The notes: a model not told the origin generated them from the sequence alone. A stretch of DNA of 64,000 nucleotides from Chrysogorgia sp. JL179-B06 (GCA_035772405.1 JAYKKM010000080.1:1642501-1706500), one strand, 5' to 3'. Counted from the first letter of the stretch, positions 11,433 to 24,140 are shown. Made by a program: numbers and translations.

Positions 11433-11974
11433 TAGAGAACGACCGAGTGAGGAGTTAGAACGAAGATATAAAGCGTACTAACTAAACTAGCAGCTTGAAT
11501 AAATTTGTCCACCTGATATTAGATAAAAGCGTGGGAGACATTAAGCGTAATTTAGCTGTATTTCTTCGGCTCTCACACGAGTTTGTCTTCTTGCGCATCG
11601 TCGATAGTGTTATCCATAACGGCTACGTATGTCAACATTCGTCGCAAAAGAAATTTCCTTTGATTTACAGCAGCATAAATACTTTAATTATCGTCGTGGC
11701 CTTCTTCCTCTATTAAACGTTTAATAGTTTTCCAAATCTTCCGATGAGTGCTATCTCGCCGAAGACATTTTAACAATCTAAGATGTTTTTTGTATATTTT
11801 CAAAAATTCCTTCATAAATTCAGGTACCAAGGAATTATAAACATGTTTTGTGGTTTCATTTTTGTAATGGCGGTAAGACGTGTTTTTATGTCCTCCTTTG
11901 TCTCGCTGCTTTTTGGTGCAAAGTTTTTTAAACTTTGCAGTATTGTGATGAGTGGCGAAAATTCACACGATATA
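11433..11974. other. Intronic DNA without recognised gene
   Basis: Several short plus-strand frames (11495-11716, 11783-11992) lack any domain that I recognise. Confidence 0.4.
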
Positions 11975-12310
11975 TATATACATTCATTCTAGTCAGGGCG
12001 CACGTGTACTCCCGTGGAAATTTTGTGTTGCAAGCACACCACTGGTCTAGATGTGTCAAGGTGACCCAAAAGAACGTGAAAAGTTTTGGTGGCAACATTA
12101 CAACATGCTCAGACTGGATTTACGAGGGGTCAAAACTGTGACGTATATAATCTAGCATGGAAACGACGCTGAAACATAAAATCGCCTATAACTCATCAAA
12201 ACGTGCGCGAAAACGTACCATAATCGATCAAAAACTACTGCTCAATACCACAAGTACTAATGTATAGTGTTTTAGGGATTAGCGTGGTCACGTGACCAAG
12301 TTATGTAAAA
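11975..12310 (+). repeat. Long inverted repeat, left arm
   Basis: Homologous over about 300 bp, with substitutions and small indels, to the reverse complement of 15225-15600. Both arms contain the conserved coding-like block RCVKVT(Q/P)KNVKSFGGN and end near CGTGGTCAC(G/A)TGACCAAGTTA. They bracket a decayed gene of a repetitive family, so they could be the ends of one element. No target duplication is evident. Confidence 0.65.
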
Positions 12311-12944
12311 TGTGCAACAGAGCCTATTAACGTATTTATAATAGCCCCAAAAATATTATTGTTGCGCACGCCAATGCTGTTGCTGAAGTTGATCATGTTT
12401 ATACAATATATGTAGTTTACATAGTATACCATGTCGTGATTAAGCCAGCATGTACACGAGGCTGAGGAAAAAAGAGTGTAGTAACGTAACTGAACATGAT
12501 CCACAAAAATGTTAAAAAGATTGAGCAATGAAAAATGTTTAAAAAGAGTGATCAATGCGTTAAGATATATAAAAAAGTATGCATATGGTATGCATACTTT
12601 ATAACAATTAGTTATAAAGAGTCATATGTTTATTTGAAAGTAATCATCATTAATTAATAAGGACTTAAAAGTAATCCATTGACAGATTGAATGGAGACTA
12701 ACATCGTCTCCCTAAAACTATAAACAAAATGCCCTACATTGCGCTTTATCTTCAGTGTGACTTAACAAATTTGCACTCGATTATACTGTCTCACTCCCTC
12801 ATCTGCCAGTACATCTTCATCCTTGTGCACGTTTTCGCACTCTACAGCGTTAGACCTCTACAGGTCTGTGCAGTGAACTCCAGCTTTGCAGCACTAGCAA
12901 CAGTTAGTAGAACATCGTTCCTTTGATCATCCGCATTTTACCTG

Positions 12945-13330
12945 TTATGTGATGGCTTCAGGTTTTGTCATAACAGGCCGCCATTCATCTTTATCCATCT
13001 GCCATCCATAATTATGTGGTGAGAACAGCTCTGGATTCGGTATCACGTCGCTATTCCACACCATCATTTGATAATGCGCTCGTAGGATTTCCTGATACAA
13101 TGCAGCCTGTGTTTGTGATAGCCTGTATGATTGTGCTTGTTTCTTTCTGAAGAGGAACCACCTTAGCTCCTTGATGGTTGTGATGCTTGTTTTAGGCAAA
13201 TAGAGTGGCAAATAGAGCTGACAGAAGAACGTTTCAATGCCTGCGAGGCTGTAAGAGATACTGCATGACTTGGAGGCTGCTGTACCTAACGACTCAGCTC
13301 CGTAGATTCTTATAGATTATAGAAAAGTAC
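12945..13330 (-). pseudogene. Fragment of a repetitive invertebrate gene family, C-terminal part
   Basis: Minus-strand frame with GIETFFCQLYLP, then TTIKELRWFLF, AALYQEILRAHYQMMVW, and HNYGWQMD followed by VMTKPEA. I recall this layout (LRW, RAHYQ..VW, a GW motif, then VMT) from abundant uncharacterised proteins in cnidarian genomes that behave like mobile-element genes; this is recollection, not a search. The function is unknown. It lies downstream of the zinc-motif fragment at 14360-14742, in the expected order for one gene, with decayed sequence between them. Confidence 0.5.
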
Positions 13331-14359
13331 ATAAATAATTAATTTACAGGATAACTGAACGCTAAACCGTTGGACGGATAAATATACAATACGACTTACC
13401 AATTAAGACTGGCTCTACGTCATCTGGATCAGTCTTTTGTGGCTAGAGCGCCATGGCTGTCCCATGTACAGTGCGCTTCCCATCGTGAGTTTCTTCAGCG
13501 AAGTCAACATTATCGATAGTTAAGAAAAGGTGTTTGCCTTTCACAATATCTGTGGGAGATACAATCCTCCATACTTTTCCATGTATTGAAGAACATGTGC
13601 TTCGACTAGCGATTCTACTGTTAGAAGACGATTATTGTCAACAGACATCACAAACCCAAGGTCCTAATTGCACCCTCTCTGTTGAAGAAAATCGCACCAC
13701 GGGTGAGCATCTAGCTCAGAGTACGGTATCAATGTGTTTATAACTGAACGTCAAGTCAAAAAAACAAGTCTCACATGATAACCTCTACCTATGAGATACC
13801 ACAGCAGCTAGCAGTACACCTGGCTATCCATCAAGCAATCAGAAGCGAGGAAATTGTAAACTTGTTGCATGGATAAACCATCTAAAGAAGCAGTAGAGTT
13901 CTTCTGGACAGTTATCTTTGGACAATGTGTCTAGCGACCCAGCCAGTGCAAACACACTTTTTACACTTATTGATGGACTTGCTAAGGATTAAAGCAGCAT
14001 CATACAAGGTCTTCATGTTACTTGCGCAGTTTTCATTAACAGTTTCAGATCACCTGAATGGCAGTGTCTTTTGATTCTTTGACGCTTACGCGTTCGGACT
14101 CGTGCAATCGTTTTGGCCTGTGGAACTCCACATCTTCCAATATGCTCCATATCTTCTGGATAATTGCAATATCTTCTGGATAAGTTCTCTTATGGCCTTC
14201 CGGCTGAACACCTTCCCTCATACATTATTTTCCTGCGAAATACTCTCATATGCAGCATGTAGCTGAGACATACTCATTATCTTTCCACTCTTCAGTACCA
14301 CCTCCGTACGTCATTGTCAGGAACTCTATCTTGGCTGCTATTTCACTTGTATTTTGATT
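13331..14359. other. Decayed interior of the repetitive gene
   Basis: No continuous frame on either strand. By position it should be the degraded middle of the minus-strand gene whose ends are at 14742 and 12945. Confidence 0.35.
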
Positions 14360-14742
14360 ACTTGTTGTGGCAGCAGGTTTGCAAAGGACGCTTGTGACGT
14401 ATTTTGCCAAGCAATTTTTATGGTACTTGATATCAATTACATGAGCGTCTTTGCAGTCAATTGCAGTACAGAGAGTTTGACAAGGAGTTTCTCAACTCCC
14501 AGCTGCTTCAAAGCTGTATCCCTGCAGAAGATGAACTAACCTGTAGTGCAAAATTAAGGCTGTCGGTATCCTGCTTTGCCGTCACAGAAAAAGCACACAT
14601 CCCTGTTGTAAGGATATGTTTTCGAATGAATTAGTGCGGGATGTTTCAATTCTGATAAATCACTCGATTTTCGCCTCGATTCGTTTAGCTCAACTAGCTC
14701 TATTTCGTACCTCTTTCTGCATGCTTTCTTTATCATACCCAA
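14360..14742 (-). pseudogene. Fragment of the same repetitive family, N-terminal zinc-like motif
   Basis: The minus-strand frame contains VCFFCDGKAG (about 14600) and, after frame changes, DIKYHKNCLAKYVTSV (about 14430-14385). The CxxC...YHxxC pattern looks like a zinc-binding motif and is one that I recall at the N-terminus of the same repetitive proteins. At least two frameshifts or stops lie within it. Both fragments are enclosed by the inverted repeats 11975-12310 and 15225-15600. Confidence 0.45.
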
Positions 14743-15224
14743 CGTGTAAACGTGTAATATCGAGATCGTTCCTTACTGAGTTAAAGAGTTTCTCATTACA
14801 CATTGGGTTTTCGACAAGCTCCGCTTCCTTTTCCGTCTGACGAATGATGCACAATTGAAAATTAACTGTTGCCTTTTGGAGAAATTCAGCATCACATATA
14901 CAAAAATCATTTACAGGTAAATATGGGGGACGCCTTTTCTATTCAGCTGATGATAACAAATAATGGATATGAAACACAGACTCTCCAGCTCTGAAACAGC
15001 TCTGATACACACAAGATTTTTAAAAGAATATAGTAATTTATATTTGGTTCGAAATAGAGCATATTGTTACATCTACGTTTGGTATGGTTGCAGTATGGCA
15101 TAAAGGACATCATCTGCATAATTATTGCATACTTTAGGTTTTAGCCTCAAATCATGTGACCGCGTACTGTGTAAACATGGTCGACTACAGCAACATCATT
15201 GGCCTGCAACATGACATTATTGCG

Positions 15225-15600
15225 TTGTTCTAAACACGCCAACAAGCTCTTTACGTGCTAACTTGGTCATGTGACCACGATAATCCCAAAAACATTTTAC
15301 ATTAGTATTTAAGGTATTGAGGAGTAGTTGTTGAGTGACTATGGTGCATTTTGGCGCACGTTTTGAAGAATTATAGACGGTTTTATGTTTCAGCCTCGTT
15401 TCCATGCGAGATTATATACATCACACTTTGGCCTCCCATAAATCAAGTCTGAGCAAGTTGTAAAGTTGCCACCAAAACTTTTCACGTTCTTTGGAGTCAC
15501 CTTAACACATCTATACCAGTGGCGAACTTTCAGCACAAAATTCCCACGGGACTTTATTTCAATGACACTTGCTCCTGGACTATTCATTCATATATAGAGT
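15225..15600 (-). repeat. Long inverted repeat, right arm
   Basis: Inverted partner of 11975-12310. Its minus-strand reading keeps an open frame with RGNFVLKVRHWYRCVKVT and TTCSDLIYGRP, which is better preserved than in the left arm. Confidence 0.65.
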
Positions 15601-16540
15601 CAGTGACCGATAGTGTTAACATCCGGGGGATGGCAACATTATTTCGTAGTATTTTGGTACTTTAATATACTTTGTTTTTTAATTTAATTTGTGAGTGGAA
15701 AAGTGAATCTGAAGTTCCTGCACAACGAGGGCAAACCGTTAAGTGAGTTATCAATGGTTTTTTACGTGTATCAAGTTGTAATGCAATTAGATTTCGATAT
15801 CTTGAATATTTCATAATATGTTTGGAATGTAAGTTGTGTCCCCCGGGTTATTATGTTAACATGTTACTGCGGCTACTGCGCACGCGCGAGCTGAAATTGA
15901 TAAACAACATGGCCGGCCAAGGAGTGTGATAATATTTCTTCTGGAAACAGGGATTTTGTGGATTTATAGTATTAAATATGGTGTAGGAGAAAGGATTCGT
16001 TGTCTGTTAGGGGAAGACGAGCCTAGATATAAAATAAAAGTCTGACATTCAGGATATTTCTGTCACGTTGTCATGAGTCAACTGTCAGGTAAAGTGCAGC
16101 ATTTTGTCTTCCGAGTCTCTGTTTAATATACCGTAATGCCTAATGGAACGCAATAGACGCAGAATAACCTGCGAGATTATTTTGTTAGAAATTGGACACC
16201 AGCACTTTTGTAAAGCGTATTATTTACGTTCTGTAGTTTCGCTATTTACTTCGTTTTAATTTTTACAGCATTTGATTAATATTGTATATTCTTAGGCTTA
16301 ATAGAAATACATGTAGATATATATTGCGGGTTCGATTCCCGTTTGGGGCTCAGAAATATTTTCTGAGTTTGCGTTAAAAGGTTGAGTAGCAAACAATTTA
16401 CCATAGCACTGATCTTAGATTGATTTATTCCTTGTTTATTTATTTATTTATTAGAATTTATAATACATATCAATTACAGTATTACAACTAAAAATTGAAT
16501 GTATTAGGGTAAACCAAAAACAGAATTCAAGATTCCCTCA
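15601..16540. other. Intronic DNA with a SINE remnant
   Basis: No gene recognised. At 16325-16375 a B-box-like GGGTTCGATTCCCGT is followed by CTCAGAAATATTTTCTGAG, matching the SINE family of 5733-5860. Confidence 0.5.
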
Positions 16541-16544
16541 GGAT

Positions 16545-17060
16545 TTGTTTGTTTGTTTGTAAACTTTATTTTGACAGGGTAGCCCATTCAGCCGAAGCTG
16601 GTATCCAGAGGGGCCCTGTACAACATATCACACAAAATTACAAGAAATATAATATATAACTAATAATAAGAATCTTATATACTATAATATACTCAAAAAT
16701 CATGCATTCTAATAAGGCTCTTGAAAGATAGCAATGAAGTACATGCTTTGATACTTGGCGGTAAAGAGTTAAACAATAGTGTTCCAGAATACCTAAAACT
16801 ACATTTTCCAAGACTTAACTTCGGTTTGGGGAGATGAATATCATTTCTCCTTCTTGTATTATATGAATGGATGCTACTGTTTCTAATAAAATATTCACTA
16901 AGATATTTTGGGACTAGGTTATGCAAACACTTGAAGACTAGAACACATTTATTTCTTCTTCTGATTGTCTTTAAGTCAGGCCATCCCAAGATGTTAAGAG
17001 CCTCGCTTGAACTGTCTCGTCTCATTATGATACGAGCTGCTCGATTGGTCACCCTTTACA
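16545..17060 (-). pseudogene. LINE 3' end fragment (C-terminal domain and 3'UTR)
   Basis: Minus-strand frame 17052-16693 starts TNRAARIIMRRDSS and ends with a LFNSLPPSI-like tail, the region downstream of reverse transcriptase in CR1/Jockey-type LINEs. It is followed by a 3'UTR containing TTTATTTTGACAGGGTAGCC (shown on the plus strand). A similar terminal sequence ends the LINE at 24570, so the two share a tail family. Severely 5'-truncated. Confidence 0.75.
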
Positions 17061-17091
17061 AATACAAATAACATATAACATTAATATGAAA

Positions 17092-18035
17092 TCAAAGAGT
17101 AAGACATAACGAAATTATACGAAACAGAAAACTATGGATTAAAAGAAACAGGAAAAAGTTTGAAATAATGCTGAGAAAGTAGCCTCTTAAAAAACGACAA
17201 GGTGTTAATGCCACGTATAGAGTATGGGAGAGAGTTCCAGAGCCTAGTGACACGAACGAAATAAGAACACTTAAAGACATCTGTACGGGCATAAGGTACT
17301 ATAAGAGTCAAGTCATCAATATTACGCAGACAACGACCCGTGTCTACTAAGCCATGAATCATTTTAAAAAGGAAGACAATATCTACTTCACGACCTAAAA
17401 TAAGTCGAGAGGCGCGGCGCTGCACCTGCTCAATGTTGTTGATATTACGTTTCTTGTATGGAGACCATACTGGACTAGCATATTCTAGTGTTGACCTCAC
17501 CCACGTGGAATAGAGTAAACGCTTTACGGTGTGATCATCAATGTCTCTCGAAGTCCGATACAATAGACAAAGCATCCTTTGGCCCTTAGCAACTACATGA
17601 TCAGTATGGGTGTTCCAGTTGAGACTTTCTCACTCTGAACAACAGACAGCTGTTTAGAACCCAAATAGTACTGGCGATCTTAAATTGTACGAGTTCTAAC
17701 AACTCTCAGCACCTTACACTTATCGACATTAAACTCCATGCCCCAGGTGATAGACCAATTGTACAGAGCATTAAGATCTTCCTGGTGTTTATCTTGGTCA
17801 GCATTGCTGAAAATAACTAGAAAACACTTCGAGTCATCAGCGAATAAGGGTAAGTGCGATCCCTGAGTGATTGCATCTGCCATATCGTTGATGTATATAA
17901 GGAACAGAAGCGGTCCGAGGACCGAACCTTGAGGAACACCAGATATTACAGGCAGCCATTCAGAAGAAAATCCATCAAGAACAACACAGTGGCGTCACTG
18001 AGAAAGGTAGCTACGGAACCAAGAAAGAAATGGGT
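17092..18035 (-). pseudogene. LINE reverse transcriptase fragment
   Basis: On the minus strand: PVISGVPQGSVLGPLLFLI, then LPLFADDSKCFLV (catalytic DD), a thumb region, a break near 17576-17680, and the C-terminal segment YASPVWSPYKKRNI...VQRRASRLILG down to about 17132. Broken by at least one frameshift; it starts abruptly next to the TGAAAAA repeat at 18040. Confidence 0.85.
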
Positions 18036-18039
18036 CCTG

Positions 18040-18135
18040 AATACCAAAAAAATGAAAAAATGAAAAAAAACAAATGAAAAAATGAAAAAAATAAATGAAA
18101 AAAAAAAATGAAAAAAAATTAATAAATAAAGAATA
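18040..18135. repeat. A-rich (TGAAAAAA)n repeat
   Basis: Polypurine run of about 95 bp with TGAAAAA units. Confidence 0.85.
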
Positions 18136-18488
18136 AATAAAATTGAAACAATGTAAAATTTCCTCTACTGTATATGCCCAATAAAGACATGCCTTGTTCC
18201 TTGGCCATTTATTGGCTGTATAATTGTAGCCTCGGAGAAATTTGGTGCTATTCCCATAATATGAATTCTCAAATAAAGAGCATTTGAAACTGCCTGAATA
18301 ATTATATTATTAGCCCACATTCCTACACTAGAGATATTTTGTTAACTCATGGTGGGGGACACTGACAGGTTATTGACTGCATGATTGACTTTTCTGAGAC
18401 AGGGGATTTGATTTTTTTTAAAGGTTGAGGGATGGGATTTTTGACACAAAATAATTTTAATACTAACTTCTTATTAACCGAGAGCGCA
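18136..18488. other. Intronic DNA, nothing recognised
   Basis: AT-rich, without frames, termini or repeats that I can name. Confidence 0.4.
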
Positions 18489-18580
18489 GTCATTACGGGA
18501 AAATATCAGACCGTTGTCTTGACAGTACTGACCGACCATGCATAGGAAAGTCCGAGGTCTGATATTTTTCCCGTAATAAC
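18489..18580. repeat. Foldback hairpin 1
   Basis: GTCATTACGGGAAAATATCA (18489 onward) pairs with TGATATTTTTCCCGTAATAA (up to 18580), enclosing about 43 bp that includes GTCCGAGGTC. Confidence 0.75.
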
Positions 18581-18943
18581 CTTATTAACCTCGACGTTAA
18601 TAAGAGGTTTATTATAGGGCATGGCTTTTTTAAACAACAATCAACATACTTTACATACATTTTCAATGACAGAATCGTCATTTTCAATCTTGTTCTTGTT
18701 CTATTGTTTTCATGATAGTACATTAAGACTCTCTTTTAGATTGTTCATCGTCCAACTCATACTGTACATGAATTATTGTTTAATTTACTAAATTAGTTCA
18801 ATTTTTGCTGCTTTTCAAAATTTCCTATCGTTGTTCGGCTTGTTCCTTTGTAAGAAAATGGTTGACAAAATCCGCAATCCGGACCGGTCCATTACCGGGA
18901 AATAGCAATCAGAGCACGCAATTTAACCGGAAGTAGCTTCTGC

Positions 18944-19068
18944 CATATAATAATAACTACTTAATGACCAAGAGTGAGGTCTTTATGGAAAATATCTAAC
19001 GAGCACTAGCGACAAAGGTTTGGTATTTTATTGTAAAGACCGTTATTAAGTAGTTTTATTATTATATG
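18944..19068. repeat. Foldback hairpin 2 (125 bp)
   Basis: CATATAATAATAACTACTTA at 18944 pairs with TAAGTAGTTTTATTATTATA ending at 19068; an inner arm pairs AGGTCTTTA with TAAAGACC. Confidence 0.75.
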
Positions 19069-19739
19069 AAATCAATGTTGTATTTCTTGGTATTCAGACT
19101 TCGCTTCCTTTAACGTTATAAAAACACCGGACTAGCATTAATTTCTATTGTTTCTTTCTTGTCTGGATACTAAAATTTACTTTTATAATGTTTATTGTTC
19201 ATCATCGTTTATTTAATTTATTTTCATCATTTGAGTCAATAACTCTCTTATTAGGATTTTGTGTTTGTTCCTGATAATCACAAGGCATTAGCCAGTGAAA
19301 TGTTATCCATTTAAACATAGTAATTGCCATAATGTTCTGTCCAACTTATCACCTTTATCAACCTTGTGATTACAATAATATAGATCAAGAATTGTTTTTC
19401 TAACAAACAGAAAATATATTAACTATTAATAATACTGCAGCTTAATTATAAGCAAGCAATCTAAAATCCTGCACAGCATTAAACTTGTGTCATGCATTAT
19501 GCTACTGTTTTATTTAATATGATACATAATTCTATAAAACTTTGCACTGTCCTTGGGACCTAGTCTTATTTTTACTGGTTATTGTTGTATATTTGTGCTG
19601 TCTCTCAAGTCTGTGGACAGTTCATTTGATCTCGTGGCAAAATGATCTATGTGTAAGTTTTATCCAGAGAGAGCTGTGTTATTTCAATTTTCAAAGATCT
19701 GCCTTTGGTTCTCGTCGCTTTACATCTTGTCGCTTGCCA
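19069..19739. other. Intronic DNA, nothing recognised
   Basis: AT-rich. A plus-strand frame at 19542-19925 overlaps the start of the next LINE in another frame and is not convincing. Confidence 0.4.
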
Positions 19740-21368
19740 GGCCGTTCAAGGACTCCTAAATGTTGCTACTTAAATATGGACATCTCTGCCTCTGTATTCG
19801 TTTATCTGGACGTCTACAGCTGTCATCCTGTGGATATGTCGAAACAAATCCTGGTCCGTCTATCTCCTCTAACAATACAGATGCTGGCAAGGCTAAACGA
19901 CAACAAAGTTCGGCGAATATTGTGAATTCATTGAAGTGTGGCATCGTCAACACGTGTTCTTTAAGAAATAAGCTCACCGAATTTCAATTATAACTCACTG
20001 CTAATAACCCTTGATATATTTGCAGTAACAGAGACTTGGTTAAGCTCTGATATTTCGGATGCTGAGATCCTTTCTGGTTTACCATACAATTGCTATAGAA
20101 ATGATAGTTCTGATGGTAGGAGAGGAGGAGGCGTGTTATTAGTCGTGAAAAACAACTGTATTTGTACTCGTCGTTCAGACTTAGAACGAAATCTTGAAAT
20201 GGTTGCTATTGAAATCGAGTCGTCCAACTCTCCGAACATAATTGTAGCTGTATTGTATAGGCCACCGGACTCACATGCTGTTTTTCAGGAAGAATTTGAG
20301 GCTATTTTATGCAATGAAAATACTCTGCATAGCAATAAAAAAATTCTAATACTTCTAATACTTGGTGACTTTAATTTTCCTAAGATGGATTGGCCTAACT
20401 TGACTGCTTCTTCGTTAACTGGATGTGAATTTGATTTCTGTGAAATATATATGAAAGATTATTTTCTAAGTCAGCTTATTACTTTGCCAACAAGGATAGC
20501 TATATAAACAGCGACACTATACTGGATTTGGTCATTTCCAATTATGCTGACAATATTTTGCATCTTGGCATTGTTGACCCGACTGATATGCAATTACCGA
20601 CGGATCATTCATTAATTCTATTTGATTTCATATAGACATAAGTATATAGTTCAACTCGTACGCAGTCATTTCTCTTATGCGTCGCAAGTGTGGTGCCCAC
20701 AATCAGTGAGTCTGGTAAAGAATATCGAAAGAGTGCAGAGGAGGGCCACAAAGTTCATCCTTGGTTTGGGCTTCGATACCGATGTTCCATACCTTACGAG
20801 GCTACAACTTTTGGATCTTTTACCATTATCATACTGGCATGAGTATTTGGATATGATCCTTTTGTATAAGAACATCAGAGGCCACATCCATATAAGTGAA
20901 GATACAAACCCAGTTCATGAAAACGTCGGTAAAACCAGGAGAACTAATAAGGATCCAAATTCAATCCTATTGAAGATTCCGTTTGCTAGAACAGTTTGTT
21001 TTCAATCAAGTTTCTTCATAAGAGCCAGTAGAACATGGAACTGTTTAACATCAAACAAGGTTTAATCAAATATTATAAAAACGCTATGTGTAATATATTT
21101 GATATTGACGATCCAAGAACATGGAAAACAGTATGTATCAAATGCCATACTGCGCGGGCACTTGTAAATGGACTAAGGTGTCTTTGTTGATACCTTTTTT
21201 TAGTATTTTTTGCTTTTATGTAATCGATTGATTTTTTTATTTTATTTTATTTTTTTTGTTTACTTAAGGGGCCACCGTAACTGGGGAAACCTGTGGTGGC
21301 ATCCCAAGCTTGTATGTAATACTTTTCGTAGCTGAAGTTTAATAAACCATAAACCATAAACCATAAAC
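19740..21368 (+). pseudogene. LINE with 2A-like motif and endonuclease; reverse transcriptase deleted
   Basis: The N-terminal frame contains SSCGYVETNPGP (19826-19858), a near match to the 2A-like consensus (D-V/I-E-x-N-P-G-P) known at the start of some non-LTR retrotransposon proteins. Fragments of an apurinic-type endonuclease follow across frameshifts: LKCGIVNTCSLRNKL, TETWLSSDIS, GRRGGGVLLVV, VAVLYRPPDS, LGDFNFPKMDW and, near 20590, DHSLILFDF. The next codons (20622 on) already belong to the C-terminal domain (SYASQVWCPQ, VQRRATKFILG), so the whole reverse transcriptase is missing. The 3' end is an ACCATAA tandem tail at 21340-21368. Confidence 0.85.
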
Positions 21369-21439
21369 GTCTTCCAAGACAAAGCCGCTTTGTTTACTCC
21401 TATAAGAAAGCAGATTTCCATGCCCTAGGGAGACATTGC

Positions 21440-23765
21440 AAGCCATACCTTTCCTTTGTGCTCTACAAAACGAAAACATTGATGATGACTGGCAGTGTTG
21501 GTATCATGGATTGACAGTGAAGTTATCCATCTCCTTCACAAGAAAGATGCTGCTCGCAGAAAGGCATTGGCGGGTGGTTGCGTCAGTCGTTCTCCTCAAG
21601 ACACCGCGTGGGAAAAGTATCGTATTCTCAGCCGAGAAGCGAAAGCATTAATTGATCAGAAGCACAAGGACTATATAGAGTCTATTGCGTTCTCGGTGAC
21701 AAATAACCCTAAGCGCTTTTGGTCGTACCTAAAGGCACGGACAAAATCAGGATCTATCCCAAATACTGTGTCGCATAAAGGAAATCAATATTCAACAGCG
21801 GAAACAAAAGCAGAGGCATTTAATGACTTCTTCTTCTCGTCTTTTACGCAGCCTTTGAATAACGTTTCTTCAAGTCAAGCGGTGGAATGTGGAATAGGTT
21901 CTATATTAATTAGAACAGATTTGTATAACGGAAGCGGAAGTCGCAGACTTATTGAGTCGGCTTGATCTAAACAAAGCCCATGGTGTTGATGGAATCCCAG
22001 CCAGAATTTTGAAGGAATGTGCCAACGTGTTAGCTCCCTCTGTTTGTTATATTTTCAATAAATCGCTCCGTCTTAGTGTGCTCCCATCACAGTGGAAACT
22101 CGCTCATGTCGTGCCGATACATAAGAAAGGTAATAAGGAACTTATATCTAACTATCGTCCAGTGTCACTCCTCTGTGTGCTTTCTAAAATGCTAGAACGG
22201 TGTGTCTTCAAGCGTCTGCTTATTCACCTTTCATCTGTCCTTCAAGATACACAACATGGTTTTATGAAGGGTAGATCAACTGTTACTCAGCTTTTGTGCT
22301 TTTTGCATGAAGTCGGAACAGCATTGGACAAGGGTTTTCAGACAGATATTGTTTATCTTGACTTCTCGAAAGCCTTTGACAGTGTCTACCACAGTTTACT
22401 CGTCAATAAATTGAGGTGTCACGGCATCGACGGTAGCCTTCTCCAGTGACTTTCCAGTTACCTTACAGACAGAACCCAGAGAACTGTAGTTGGTTGTGCT
22501 TTATCTAGACCTCTTCCAGTATTGTCAGGCGTACCCCAAGGCTCCATTCTGGGACCACTTTTGTTTGTAGTTTTTGTCAATGAATTACCTGCATCTGTTT
22601 CAGATAACTATTCAACTCTTCTTTATGCTGATGATACCAAGTTCTACCGTATTATTAAACAACCTAGTGATACACAGAAGCTACAAAATGGTCTTGACCT
22701 CTTATACCATTGGGCCTTAGAATCACAGCTGAAATTCAACGTTTTAAAATGTGAGTGTCTTACAGTGACAAGAAAAATAAATCCTGTAGAGCGAGTCTAT
22801 GATTTGGGTAATCACCATTTAAAGAACTCAGTTTGTCAAAAGGATCTTGGTTTGATTATTAGTAGGACGATGACATGGAAAGAACATAGTTGAAAGGTGA
22901 TTAGCAAAGCAAACTCAATGTTGGAACTCCTTAAACGCTGTTCTGGTAATTTTTTTCTGTCCCAGCCAAGATGCTTTTATACTTGGCACTGGCACGCTCT
23001 CATCTTGATTACGCCAGTGAGGCTTGGTCTGGGCAATCTATAGAAGTGATTCGTTCTGTGGAAAGTGTTCAAAGAAGAGCGACAAATTATGTTCTTGGTT
23101 ACTCCAACACTTTATCATACAGGGAGCGGCTGATTAAGACTAATCTTTTGCCAGTTTGTTGCTGGCATGAGATTAAAGATCTGCTGTTTTTGCATGGCTG
23201 CACCAAAGGAAAATACAACATTGATGTTAATAATTATGTACGTTTTACTTCATGTAACCGTTTGAGCAACTCTTGTGACCTTAACTTTTTGGTACCAAGG
23301 AGTAGAACCAAACATTTTGAATTAAGTTTTTTTATTAGGACTTGTAGGTTGTGGAACAATCTTCCAATAGATGTAAAGACAATTCATTCAACTAACACTT
23401 TCAAGAATTTATTGAAAGCTAGATACTTTGCCGCTCTGAACTGTAATTTTGATGTTGACATAATTCGCTCATGGCGCTCAGTTTGCCTTAAATGTAATTA
23501 TCTTACAGATCTGGTTGCAGATGATTTTAAGATCTGTTGCTAAAATGATGCTAAGTTATTGTAAATATATTTTAGTTGTTAATATATTAGTTAGGCTATT
23601 AATATTACTAATCATTTTGTTTTTATTTACGGGCATGGTGAGATTGGGAGGATACCTAGGTTAGGGTTTCACCCTGTTGTATCCTCCCTTGTTGTACTCA
23701 TATTATTTTTATTATTATTACTGTAAATTATGGTACAACTTAAATAAAGTATACTATACTATACT
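21440..23765 (+). pseudogene. LINE ORF2 with reverse transcriptase, 5'-truncated
   Basis: From about 21495: linker, frameshift near 21950, then LNKAHGVDGIPARIL, LISNYRPVSLLCVLSK, IVYLDFSKAFDSVYH, a TGA at 22447-22449, [30 protein letters not shown] (intact catalytic DD), another TGA near 22891, and the C-terminal domain 22971-23543 (YASEAWSGQ, VQRRATNYVLG). The endonuclease is absent. The 3'UTR ends in a (TATAC)n tail at 23750-23763. It sits directly after the previous LINE in the same orientation. Confidence 0.9.
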
Positions 23766-24140
23766 CCGGTTCCCCTGCATTGTTTTATCAATCGATTCGT
23801 CACGATAGGGTCCATCTTTTGGTAAATTTCGTTTAATATAAATTCCCATGGATTGATGCCCTCTTCCTAGCTCCGATTCTTCGTAATTTTCGCTACCTTC
23901 CTCGTCCGTCAGTGTATAGTGTTCTTCCTCAGTATCTTCTACAGTTTCCTCGTCTGTGTAAGATTTCACACTTTGCCCCTCCAGCTCATCGTTTGTGTAC
24001 AAGTCGTCATATGTGGCAGAGGAATTACTTTTGAGAGATCCATTGACGTTAGGGATTGATTGTACAGAGTGTCCTCCATGGATGTTCTTTCCACAAATGT
24101 CGCACTGATGAAACATCGTTACACATTCGCAATTGAACAC
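23766..24140 (-). CDS. Hypothetical acidic protein with Cys/His start
   Basis: A 128-codon open frame (24140 to 23754, stop included) starts with a cysteine-rich segment (CECVTMFHQCDICGK, one CxxC) and continues with an acidic stretch rich in T/D/E (TDEEGSENYEESE). It overlaps the LINE tail by a few bases at its C-terminus, which argues against a real stop there. No family recognised; it may be a piece of a transposon or host gene, or chance. Confidence 0.25.
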
